This document shows positions 8,314-15,946 of a stretch of DNA of 54,667 bases, piece after piece (the first letter of the stretch is position 1; the number at the start of each line of letters is the position of its first letter). The stretch comes from JAJFFW01 sp963922595. GTDB taxonomy: Bacteria > Pseudomonadota > Alphaproteobacteria > Caulobacterales > Parvularculaceae. The DNA lies in the NCBI GenBank assembly GCA_963922595.1, contig CAWUIM010000015.1, positions 1 to 54,667 of the forward strand, read 5' to 3'. The notes under the pieces were generated by a model. The model made no database searches. It was not told the DNA's origin and saw only the letters and a program-made list of their open reading frames with translations. The position numbers and the translations under genes are program-made.

Positions 8314-9270
8314 ATGTCTCAATCAGTGTTGTCGCTGGAAAATGTCGTCAAACAGTTTGGCGGCTTCACAGCGGTGGATGATCTTTCATTCAATGTGACG
8401 CAGGGCGAGATCTTCGGGTTTCTGGGACCGAACGGCGCCGGCAAAACGACAACCCTGCGCATGATCCTCGATATCATCCGGCCGACCAGCGGCAACATTG
8501 AAATATTGGGGTCGCAATCGGCGATCCCCGTGCGCCACCGCATTGGGTATTTGCCGGAGGAGCGCGGGCTCTACCGCAAGATGAAAGCGGTCGAGACGAT
8601 CGCGTATTTTGCAAAATTGAGAGGCCTGTCGGGCCGGGAAGCCAAGCGCCGCGGCTATGAGCTGCTCGAAGAGTTCGGCCTGAAGGCGTTCGCCCGGTCA
8701 AAGAATGAAGCATTGTCGAAAGGGATGGCGCAAAAAGTTCAGCTCTTGGCGACAATCGCCCATGATCCCGAATTTCTAATCCTCGATGAGCCGTTTTCGG
8801 GGCTCGACCCGATCAATCAGCGCACGTTGGAAGATCTTATTCAGCGCCTGAAAGACGCAGGAAAGACGATTATTTTTTCCACGCACGTGATGGAGCATGC
8901 GGAACGTTTGTGTGACCGGTTTTTGATCATGGCCCAGGGCGCAAAGCGTTTTGAGGGCACATTGGACGAAGCGCGCGCCGCGCTGCCGCCGCGCGTCGTG
9001 GTGCGTACGAGCGACTCGATTGAGCCGTTGCGATCCGCCCCCGGCGTTTTGAGAATTATCGACAGCGATGACAAGCGAAACGGCGGCGCGCGGTCTTATA
9101 TTATCGAACTTGTCGCCGGCGCCGACCCGCAGCTTGTTTTGAAGGCGGCCGTCGCGGCCGGGGTGAATCTGACTAAGTTCGAACAGGGCGGTGCAAGCCT
9201 GCATGACATATTCGTCGCCATTGCAGGCGATGAGGGGACGCTCACAGAAGATGAGGAGATCGCCGCATGA
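8314..9270 (+). CDS. ABC transporter ATP-binding protein (NatA-like, ABC-2 type exporter)
   Basis: A 318-residue cytoplasmic ATPase: Walker A GPNGAGKTT (about residue 38), signature LSKGMAQKVQ in place of LSGGQ, Walker B FLILDEPFSGLD and switch His in IFSTHVMEHAE. The C-terminal ~90 residues match the DUF4162 tail found in NatA-type ATPases. The ATG at 8314 follows an AGGGTGG ribosome site; an open frame extends upstream but lacks family similarity. Its stop overlaps the permease gene by 4 bases, giving a two-gene transporter. NatAB of Bacillus exports sodium; the substrate here cannot be read from sequence. Confidence 0.93.
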   Translation: MSQSVLSLENVVKQFGGFTAVDDLSFNVTQGEIFGFLGPNGAGKTTTLRMILDIIRPTSGNIEILGSQSAIPVRHRIGYLPEERGLYRKMKAVETIAYFAKLRGLSGREAKRRGYELLEEFGLKAFARSKNEALSKGMAQKVQLLATIAHDPEFLILDEPFSGLDPINQRTLEDLIQRLKDAGKTIIFSTHVMEHAERLCDRFLIMAQGAKRFEGTLDEARAALPPRVVVRTSDSIEPLRSAPGVLRIIDSDDKRNGGARSYIIELVAGADPQLVLKAAVAAGVNLTKFEQGGASLHDIFVAIAGDEGTLTEDEEIAA

Positions 9271-10802
9271 GGGCTGCGATGATCATCGCTTGGCGGGAAT
9301 ATAAGCAATATATTCTCTCTCGAGGGTTCCTGCTCTTCCTCGTCATGTTTCCACTGGGCGTGTTGCTTGGCGGCGCGGCGGTGGGTTTTGCGCAAACAGC
9401 CCAGCCTGCGCGCCACTTTGTCGTCATTGATGAAACAGGTTTGTATGCGGAAGCGATTGATCGTGAAATCGAATTAAACCGCATGCGTAACGCGCTCGTC
9501 GCATGGAACGCATACGTTAAAATTGCAGTGCGCGAAGAAGCGCTGGATGGCGATCAATTGCCCGAACCGTTTGGCGACGATCCGGTAAGCCTTGCGCGCG
9601 TCGAGGCGTTTATTGCAGCCGGCGGCGTTGAAGCAGGGCGCGAGGCGATCGCGCCCTACCTGAGAGAAGGCGCGCCTCCCTTTGTTGCGTTGAAACAAAG
9701 CCTTATCCGTGTGGCTGCGCCGCCGGAGTTGGAAACGGTCACCGACCTGACCGAAGCGGCAAACCTGTTGCGGCCCTATCTCCTTGGCGAAAAGAAGATC
9801 GCCTCTGAAAGCGGCGAGCCTGTGGATTTGTTCGCCGCGCTTTTGATCCCTGAAAATTTTGGCGCTGAAAATAACGGCGGGGCGCCTGTTGATGTGGAAT
9901 ATTGGAGCCGCAACCTGACGGACGATACGCTGAGCAACGCTGTCGGCCGGGCGCTTGATCTGACGCTGCGCCGGCAAAAGATCGCCGAGCTCGGTCTTAG
10001 CGAAGCGGTGCTGGACGATATTCGCGACACGCAAGCGTCTATAACTCAATTCCGCCCCGATCGCGCCGAAGACGACGCCGAGCTTGGTCTTCAGGACAGG
10101 ATCGAGATTTTTCTGCCCGCCGCGCTAACCTATATGCTTGTTGTCGTCATTTTCGGCGTCGGCAATTTGCTCCTTACCAACACAATTGAGGAACGCTCGA
10201 ACAAGATCGTGGAAGTTCTTCTGTCTTCCGTGACGGCGGAAGAGCTGATGATCGGGAAATTGATCGGCATCGGCGCTGTAGGATTGACCTTACCGACGGT
10301 CTTCTTGGTCGGCGGGGGGCTTGCGGCCTTTGTGGCGCCCGGCGGCGCGGAGTTTATGGGCGGTATCTTATCGACCCTTTTCTCCACCAACTTGTTCGTC
10401 ATCTATCTCTTCTATTTCCTTTGCGCCTATTCAATTTTCGCCATGATTTTCCTGGCGATCGGCGCAATTTCGAATTCATTGCAAGACGCGCAAAGTTACA
10501 TGGGACCGGTCACACTTCTTGTTTTCGCTCCCTTGCCGTTCGTTATGATGATGTATCAAAACCCGAACGGATTGATCGCCAGCGTGCTCACCTGGATACC
10601 AATCTATACGCCGTATGCGGTCTTGATGCGGGCGGCCTCAGGCCCACCTCTGTGGGAGATTGTGGGCGCCACGGCGTTAATGGTCGTCTTCGCCTGGTTT
10701 CTGGCGAAGATCATGGGACGGATTTTCCGGCGTGCGCTCCTGCAGTCGGCGCCGCCCAAAGCGAAAGATGTTTTAAAGCTTGCGACGCGGCGCGCCGATT
10801 AG
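9267..10802 (+). CDS. ABC-2 type transporter permease (NatB-like)
   Basis: A 511-residue membrane protein. One helix lies near residues 17-40, then a large soluble region of about 230 residues that would be outside the cytoplasm, then five to six helices from about residue 285 to the end. The stretch NTIEERSNKIVEVLLSSVTA, just after the second helix, is the conserved cytoplasmic coupling segment of ABC-2/NatB permeases. It overlaps the ATPase gene by 4 bases and ends in a 4-base tail-to-tail overlap with the zinc-finger gene. Confidence 0.9.
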   Translation: MRAAMIIAWREYKQYILSRGFLLFLVMFPLGVLLGGAAVGFAQTAQPARHFVVIDETGLYAEAIDREIELNRMRNALVAWNAYVKIAVREEALDGDQLPEPFGDDPVSLARVEAFIAAGGVEAGREAIAPYLREGAPPFVALKQSLIRVAAPPELETVTDLTEAANLLRPYLLGEKKIASESGEPVDLFAALLIPENFGAENNGGAPVDVEYWSRNLTDDTLSNAVGRALDLTLRRQKIAELGLSEAVLDDIRDTQASITQFRPDRAEDDAELGLQDRIEIFLPAALTYMLVVVIFGVGNLLLTNTIEERSNKIVEVLLSSVTAEELMIGKLIGIGAVGLTLPTVFLVGGGLAAFVAPGGAEFMGGILSTLFSTNLFVIYLFYFLCAYSIFAMIFLAIGAISNSLQDAQSYMGPVTLLVFAPLPFVMMMYQNPNGLIASVLTWIPIYTPYAVLMRAASGPPLWEIVGATALMVVFAWFLAKIMGRIFRRALLQSAPPKAKDVLKLATRRAD

Positions 10803-10990
10803 GTGGCCGCTTTTTCGGGGTCGAAGACAAATCGGCGATCGCAATAGCCGCACTCGGCGACGCCATCCTTCAAAGTGTAATAGACGATCGGATGACCAAG
10901 CGCGCCGCCGCCGCCATTGCACGAGACCCGCTGTTCCCTGACGTAGATTATTTCCGGTTCGCCGCCGGGAGTGTTCTTGTCTTCAGTCAT
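10799..10990 (-). CDS. CHCC-type zinc-finger protein (NDUFS6-like)
   Basis: A 63-residue protein with VSCNGGGGALGHPIVYY and ECGYCDRRF, giving Cys...His...Cys-x2-Cys, the zf-CHCC pattern. Small proteins of this kind in alphaproteobacteria are related to the NDUFS6 accessory subunit of mitochondrial complex I, so a role near respiratory complex I is possible but is inference. The stop overlaps the permease stop by 4 bases on the opposite strand. Confidence 0.85.
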   Translation of the reverse strand: MTEDKNTPGGEPEIIYVREQRVSCNGGGGALGHPIVYYTLKDGVAECGYCDRRFVFDPEKAAT

Positions 10991-11077
10991 GGCTCTTTTC
11001 AGGATTGCTCGCGGTGCAAATGCGCCAGACTTTTGAATGCGTCAAGGGGCGCGTCTTGCCAAGGCGTCCGGCCAGTG

Positions 11078-11105
11078 TGCTAAGTGCAAGAGTGCTAAGG
11101 GCAAG
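11078..11105 (+). repeat. Short tandem direct repeat upstream of the YadG-like ATPase
   Basis: Two near-identical 13-mers, TGCTAAGTGCAAG (11078-11090) and TGCTAAGGGCAAG (11093-11105), sit 15 bases apart, 39 bases before the ATG at 11144. They could be a tandem protein-binding site in the promoter region. The second copy contains GAGTGCTAA, which resembles one arm of the HrcA operator, but the other arm is missing. Confidence 0.35.
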
Positions 11106-11143
11106 CATGCGAGCCTGAGCCCCTTGGATATTGAGGACCGTTT

Positions 11144-12082
11144 ATGTCGGCTGCGGCGGAAAAAGCCATTGTTACGAAGGATCTCCGCAAGACCTATGCG
11201 GCGAGTAAAAAAGCGCCGGCAAAAGAGGCGCTCAAAGGCGTCGATCTGGAAATTGATCGCGGGTCCATTTTCGGCCTTCTCGGGCCGAACGGCGCCGGCA
11301 AATCCACGTTCATCAATATTCTTTCCGGTCTTGTGAACAAGACCAGCGGAACGGCGTCGGTTTGGGGCTTTGATCTCGATCGAAACCCCCGCCAGGTGCG
11401 CGCCGCCATGGGCGTCGTCCCGCAGGAGATCACCACCGACGTCTTCTTCACGCCCAAAGAAGCCCTTGAGATACAAGCCGGCCTTTTCGGCGTGCCGAAG
11501 TCGGAACGCCGAACCATGGAGATATTGCAGGCGCTGGGCCTTGAAGACAAAGCCGACAGCTATGTGCGCCAGCTTTCCGGCGGCATGAAAAGGCGCCTGC
11601 TTGTGGCCAAAGCCATGGTCCACAATCCGCCGGTGCTGATTCTTGATGAGCCGACGGCCGGCGTCGACATCGAATTGCGCAAACAGCTCTGGGATCATGT
11701 CATGGACCTCCATGCGTCCGGCGTCACAATTGTCTTGACGACGCACTATCTGGAAGAAGCGCAGGAGCTTTGCGACAAGATCGGTATTATCCACGAGGGC
11801 CGGCTTGTGGCGTGTGAGCCTACAGGCAAGTTGATCGCGTCGCTCGATCGCAAGACCTTGATGGTGACCCCGTCAGAGGCGCTAACGTCGCCGCCGGCGT
11901 TAGCCGCATTTGACGTGGAACTGCGCGACGACGGGCGGTTGGCCATTGCTTACCAACCGAGCAAGGCGCAAGTCGCCGAAATCCTCGATCAACTTTCAGC
12001 GGCGAAAGTCAGCGTGAAGGATTTGTCGACGGTCGAGGCGGACCTGGAAGACGTCTTCCTTGAGCTGACTTATCACTCTTGA
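11144..12082 (+). CDS. ABC transporter ATP-binding protein, YadG-like
   Basis: A 312-residue ATPase: Walker A GPNGAGKST (about residue 48), VPQEIT Q-loop, signature LSGGMKRRLLVAKAMVHNP, Walker B LILDEPTAGVD and LTTHYLEEAQ. The signature and the AGVDIELR sequence fit the YadG branch, whose partner is a ~260-280-residue permease (YadH) normally encoded next door. No permease adjoins this gene; a YadH-like permease lies at 49436-50299, about 38 kb away, and is the likely partner. The 3' end overlaps the converging acyltransferase gene by 10 bases. Substrate unknown. Confidence 0.9.
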   Translation: MSAAAEKAIVTKDLRKTYAASKKAPAKEALKGVDLEIDRGSIFGLLGPNGAGKSTFINILSGLVNKTSGTASVWGFDLDRNPRQVRAAMGVVPQEITTDVFFTPKEALEIQAGLFGVPKSERRTMEILQALGLEDKADSYVRQLSGGMKRRLLVAKAMVHNPPVLILDEPTAGVDIELRKQLWDHVMDLHASGVTIVLTTHYLEEAQELCDKIGIIHEGRLVACEPTGKLIASLDRKTLMVTPSEALTSPPALAAFDVELRDDGRLAIAYQPSKAQVAEILDQLSAAKVSVKDLSTVEADLEDVFLELTYHS

Positions 12083-12996
12083 GCACTGTCCACAGGCCGC
12101 CAATCCTTGTGCGCCGGTAACCCGTGAACGGCGTGATCCTGGAGTGCTTTCGTAACGTCAGCCGGATCGCCCGCGAGCGCGCTCGCCGGGATTGGCGCGC
12201 CGAAGATTAAATCATAACGCTTGTTCTTCTTGTTGAGGAGTTCGTGGAACAAAGTGATGTCCCGCAATTCCTCGTTCAGTCTCCAGAACCAATAGTACAG
12301 CCACGAATTGCGCGCCTTCATGTTTACAGGAATAATCGGCGCGTCATACTTCCGTGCAAAGATCGCTACAGATGTCAGCCACTCCTGTTCTGTAAGAACC
12401 TTGTTGTCATCCATGTAAGCGAGCCGGCCTGACGGAAAGAGGATGACGCAACGCTCATCGTTAAAAGCCTCTTTCGTGGCGACAAGCGTTTCTCGTGAGC
12501 GTTGGCGCGTGCGTTTTTCCTCAACCCATTCAACCGGAATGAGCACTTCTTCAAGCTGGGGCGCCGCGCGAATGGCGTCGCGATTGGCGAAGAATATCAT
12601 ATCAGGCCGGCGCGCCCGAAGCGCGTTCCACATGGCGACCCCATCCGCGATGCCTGTGGGGTGGGTCGGCGCAATCAGGACGCGGCCTTTCGCAGGGACA
12701 TGCTCAAGGCCTATCATCTGGATGTCGAGCGCGAGCAGGTCCGTGACGTGGTCCATGACGCCGACGGCTGAAAGCGGCGCCACTTCGTCAGCCATTCTGA
12801 CAGCGCGGCCTTTTTTCAAGAGCGGGTAGAGGACCGTCCGATAAAGAGGCCAGAAGGGCGATTGGCGCAAATTTTCACAGCGTTCTTCAATCAGCACCTC
12901 AATGATGTGCTTGCCGTCCTCATGCGGCGCCGCGATTCTGGCGGCGGGGCTGGTCAACGCATTGCTCAAGTCAGTTCCGATATGTTCGCCGCCCAA
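12073..12996 (-). CDS. PlsC-type lysophospholipid/glycerol acyltransferase family protein
   Basis: A protein of about 300 residues with acyltransferase-family blocks: IAPTHPTGIADGVAMW (block 1), MIFFANRDAIRAAPQLEEVLIPV (block 2), VILFPSGRLAY (block 3, in place of FPEGTR) and DAPIIPVNMKA (block 4). Block 1 has five rather than four residues between His and Asp (HPTGIAD), a variant that may belong to a subfamily; catalysis is likely but not certain. There is no ATG near the N-terminus. The longest frame starts at TTG 12996; another TTG at 12969, behind CGGAAC, is possible. A role in membrane lipid acylation is inferred from the family. Confidence 0.78.
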   Translation of the reverse strand: MGGEHIGTDLSNALTSPAARIAAPHEDGKHIIEVLIEERCENLRQSPFWPLYRTVLYPLLKKGRAVRMADEVAPLSAVGVMDHVTDLLALDIQMIGLEHVPAKGRVLIAPTHPTGIADGVAMWNALRARRPDMIFFANRDAIRAAPQLEEVLIPVEWVEEKRTRQRSRETLVATKEAFNDERCVILFPSGRLAYMDDNKVLTEQEWLTSVAIFARKYDAPIIPVNMKARNSWLYYWFWRLNEELRDITLFHELLNKKNKRYDLIFGAPIPASALAGDPADVTKALQDHAVHGLPAHKDWRPVDSAQE

Positions 12997-13314
12997 AGCA
13001 ACGGGCGTTTCCGAGTTGAATTTTACCGCGCCCCGTCGAGTGTGTCTCGCCTCCGGCGCAATCGAGCGCGCTATTTAAGCCGATTGAGGCGCTGGCGCGA
13101 GGGGCCATCGCCTAAATCCCTGGTTAATTTCTCAGTCACCTGAAGGCATTCAGGCAATTTCTGGACCATGGTACGTTAGATTATAACTGGTTTACGCCGA
13201 AAAATGAGGCGTCGCGGCGCTTGCGGGGCTTTTTCGCAATGCGGCGAAAACGCGTAGATCTCCGTTGCGGTGCGCGCTGAAGAGCCGCTTTTTTTAAGAG
13301 TGAACCGGCGCGCG
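12997..13314. other. Gene-free gap with two small inverted repeats
   Basis: No credible gene is seen here. It contains CCTGAA-ggca-TTCAGG at 13139-13154 and TTTTCGC-aatgcg-GCGAAAA at 13231-13250; neither is followed by a T-run in either direction. On the minus strand a TATAAT lies at 13185-13180, a possible -10 for the acyltransferase gene, but I see no matching -35. The region separates the end of rph from the start of the acyltransferase, both on the minus strand. Confidence 0.4.
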
Positions 13315-14022
13315 TTAAAAAGCTGTGGTTTGGCGCTCCGCCAATTGCGCGCATCCCGTCTTTGCAAGCGACAACAACGCCTGGAATTGATCTTCCGTAA
13401 AAGGGACCCCTTCCGCCGTACCCTGAATTTCAACGAGGCCGCCTTTGCCGGTAATAACAAAATTCGCATCGGTGTCAGCGCTGGAGTCTTCTTCATAATC
13501 GAGATCGAGGACCGGCGCGCCGTTCACGATCCCGCAGGAAATCGCGCTGACAGTGTCGATGATGGGCGATTTTGTGATCACGCCCTGTTCCATCGCCCAG
13601 CGCACGCATTGTTCAAGCGCCACCCAGGCCCCTGTGATCGCCGCTGTCCGCGTGCCGCCGTCGGCCTGGATCACGTCGCAATCGATCAGGATTTGTCGTT
13701 CGCCCAGCGCCTTCAGATCGACAATGGCGCGCAGCGACCGGCCGATCAGGCGCTGAATTTCCTGCGTTCGCCCCGATTGACCGTTCTTGGCTTCACGGCG
13801 CATTCGCCCGCCCGTGGACCTCGGCAGCATACCATATTCCGCCGTCACCCAGCCGCGTCCCTCGCCGCGCAGCCATGGCGGCGTGGTCTCGTCCCAACTC
13901 GCCGTACACAGAACATGCGTGTCGCCAAATTGGACCAGACAGGAGCCCTCGGCGTGTTTGGAAGCGCCAGGTTTCAGGGAAACCGCCCGTAATTCATCAA
14001 ATGATCGTCCTGATGGGCGCAT
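13315..14022 (-). CDS. rph: Ribonuclease PH
   Basis: A phosphorolytic 3'-5' exoribonuclease that trims tRNA 3' ends. At 235 residues it is the usual length. Visible blocks: MRPSGRSFDELRAVSLKPG, GWVTAEYGMLPRST, the phosphate-binding SGRTQEIQRLIGRSLRA and the active-site strand ILIDCDVIQADGGTRTAAITG. I chose the ATG at 14022 because AGGGGAAA lies just upstream and the family starts at MRPSGR; the frame is open further upstream. It is divergent from hrcA with a 153-base gap, as in many alphaproteobacteria. Confidence 0.96.
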   Translation of the reverse strand: MRPSGRSFDELRAVSLKPGASKHAEGSCLVQFGDTHVLCTASWDETTPPWLRGEGRGWVTAEYGMLPRSTGGRMRREAKNGQSGRTQEIQRLIGRSLRAIVDLKALGERQILIDCDVIQADGGTRTAAITGAWVALEQCVRWAMEQGVITKSPIIDTVSAISCGIVNGAPVLDLDYEEDSSADTDANFVITGKGGLVEIQGTAEGVPFTEDQFQALLSLAKTGCAQLAERQTTAF

Positions 14023-14175
14023 GATCGCTTTCCCCTTTTTTGCTAATACGTCCGGCGAGCGCAGTCCGCGGTTAAACACGCTGATGCGCCTCGTGTCGAG
14101 GTGATTTTCATTACCGTTCGCGATATATTGAAAATTCGCGCATCCTGTTTAAATCTGTTCAAAATTAAGAGCGCC

Positions 14176-15204
14176 ATGAGTGTTTTGAGCGACATAGATG
14201 CGCGATCGCGCGCTGTATTCGGCAAGATTGTTGAGGCTTACATTGAAAGCGGTGAGCCTGTCGGGTCGCGCACATTAAGCCGAGACAGTGAGTTGAACGT
14301 GTCGCCCGCCACGATCCGTAACGTGATGGCGGATTTAACAGAGCTCGGTTTACTCCACGCGCCCCATGTCTCGGCGGGGCGCATGCCGACCGAAACGGGC
14401 ATGCGGCTCTTCGTGGACGGCCTCTTGCAGATCGGCGATCTCACGCGCGAGGAACGCGAAGCGATTGACGCCAGCGCCGGCGAAGGCGCGATGGAGGATG
14501 TGCTGGCCAAAGCGGCCTCCCAGCTATCGGGTCTCACCCACAGCGCCAGCCTTGTGGTCGCCCAGAAGTCCGAGAGCGCTCTAAGGCATATCGAATTCAT
14601 CGCAACCTCGCCCGGCGAAGCGCTTGTTGTTCTGGTCGCGGAAGACGGCGGCGTCGAAAACCGGGTCATCAAGACGCCGGTTGATTTGCCGTCGAGCGCG
14701 CTCACAATGGCGGGCAATTATTTGTCGAGCCGCTTGCGTGGGCGCACCATGACGGAAGCGCGCGCAGAAATCCTCCGGGAATTAACCACAAACCGCGCTG
14801 AACTCGACGCATTGACGTCCAGGCTCGTGCGCGAGGGAGTGGCGGATTTGTCAGGCGGCGCCGAGCCGTCGCTGATCGTCCGCGGTCAGGGCCATTTGCT
14901 CGACGAGGCGACCGAGCAGGACCTTGAGCGGGTGCGCATGCTCTTCGATGATCTCGAACGCAAGCAGGAAGTGATCGACCTGTTAAATGCGGCGTCGGAC
15001 GGCGAAGGCGTCAAAATCTTCATCGGCTCCGAAAACCGGTTGTTTTCGCTCTCGGGATCGTCCGTCATCGTTGCGCCCTATCGGGACAAATCCCAGAAGA
15101 TTGTGGGCGTCTTGGGCGTCATCGGCCCGACGCGCCTCAATTACGCCCGTGTTATCCCGATCGTGGATTATACCGCGGAAGTGGTGACGCGCCTGTTGAA
15201 ATAG
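14176..15204 (+). CDS. hrcA: Heat-inducible transcription repressor HrcA
   Basis: HrcA represses chaperonin genes by binding the CIRCE operator and is kept active by GroEL. The 342-residue protein has an N-terminal winged helix (EAYIESGEPVGSRTLSRD, SPATIRNVMADLTELGLL, HVSAGRMPTETGMRLFVD) and the typical end LGVIGPTRLNYARVIPIVDY. The ATG at 14176 matches the family start; a longer open frame upstream is not conserved. No CIRCE element is visible in the upstream gap. A possible promoter is TTGAAA at 14128 with TAAATC about 16 bases on, which is weak. grpE follows after 60 bases. Confidence 0.97.
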   Translation: MSVLSDIDARSRAVFGKIVEAYIESGEPVGSRTLSRDSELNVSPATIRNVMADLTELGLLHAPHVSAGRMPTETGMRLFVDGLLQIGDLTREEREAIDASAGEGAMEDVLAKAASQLSGLTHSASLVVAQKSESALRHIEFIATSPGEALVVLVAEDGGVENRVIKTPVDLPSSALTMAGNYLSSRLRGRTMTEARAEILRELTTNRAELDALTSRLVREGVADLSGGAEPSLIVRGQGHLLDEATEQDLERVRMLFDDLERKQEVIDLLNAASDGEGVKIFIGSENRLFSLSGSSVIVAPYRDKSQKIVGVLGVIGPTRLNYARVIPIVDYTAEVVTRLLK

Positions 15205-15264
15205 CCTCGTGCGGCGCGTACATGCTGCCTGCTGGAATTGACCGCAAGGGCGAGATGAAGACCC

Positions 15265-15930
15265 ATGAGTAACCCTGACTACCCGGCGAACGACGGGCAA
15301 AGCGATGAGGATATTGCGGCCGAAATCGCCGCTGCGAACGCTGGCGAAGATCAAAGCGACAATGGCGCGCCCGACGCCCAGGGGCGAGGCGACACGCCGC
15401 CGGACGATGCGCAAGCGGAACTTACGGGCCTCAGAGATCAAGTTCTGCGTCTCGCCGCGGAGCTTGAAAACACGCGCCGTCGCAGCGAACGCGAAAAGAC
15501 AGACGCTGCCAAATATGCGATTGCGAATTTTGCGCGGGACCTTCTGAGCGTCGCCGATAATTTTGAAAGAGCGCTCGCCGCCGTGCCCGACGAGAACACC
15601 GAATTATCGCCGGAGGCGGTGTCGGGTTTCATCACCGGCGTTCGGATGACCGATAATGAATTGCGCGCGGTCCTGCAGCGTCATGGCGTGAAGCAGATCG
15701 ATACTGAGGGCGTAAAATTCGATCCGAATTTACATCAGGCGGTGGCGCAGGCGCCGAGCGATGCGCCCGCCGGCCATGTGGCGAATGTGGCGCAGAGCGG
15801 GTTCACTATTGGCGACCGTGTTCTGCGCGCTGCGATGGTTGTCGTATCGACAGGCGCGCCTGGCCCTGCTGATGACGCAGGGTCCGCTGACGGCGAAGAG
15901 CCTGGCGCAAGGCTCGACACGCAAGCCTGA
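15265..15930 (+). CDS. grpE: Nucleotide exchange factor GrpE
   Basis: GrpE releases ADP from DnaK. The first ~50 residues are acidic and Gln/Ala-rich (variable in the family), followed by the long dimer helix (LRDQVLRLAAELENTRRRSE), ANFARDLLSVADNFERAL, and the C-terminal beta domain with HGVKQIDTEGVKFDPNLHQAV and GFTIGDRVLRAAMVVVS. At 221 residues it is of normal length. It follows hrcA; dnaK and dnaJ are not in the window. It ends 16 bases from the converging pckA. Confidence 0.96.
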   Translation: MSNPDYPANDGQSDEDIAAEIAAANAGEDQSDNGAPDAQGRGDTPPDDAQAELTGLRDQVLRLAAELENTRRRSEREKTDAAKYAIANFARDLLSVADNFERALAAVPDENTELSPEAVSGFITGVRMTDNELRAVLQRHGVKQIDTEGVKFDPNLHQAVAQAPSDAPAGHVANVAQSGFTIGDRVLRAAMVVVSTGAPGPADDAGSADGEEPGARLDTQA

Positions 15931-15946
15931 CCGCTGTTGCGCGCGC

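Noticed and set aside
11090..11098. GAGTGCTAA resembling one arm of the CIRCE operator
   Set aside because: The matching TTAGCACTC arm nine bases upstream is absent, and the gene downstream is an ABC ATPase, not a chaperone.
11042..11794. Long open frame of 250 codons on the minus strand across the YadG-like ATPase
   Set aside because: It is the mirror of a clearly conserved ABC ATPase; composition is typical of a shadow frame with no recognisable domain.
13231..13250. TTTTCGC/GCGAAAA hairpin as an rph terminator
   Set aside because: The T residues are inside the stem and no U-run follows on the rph strand.
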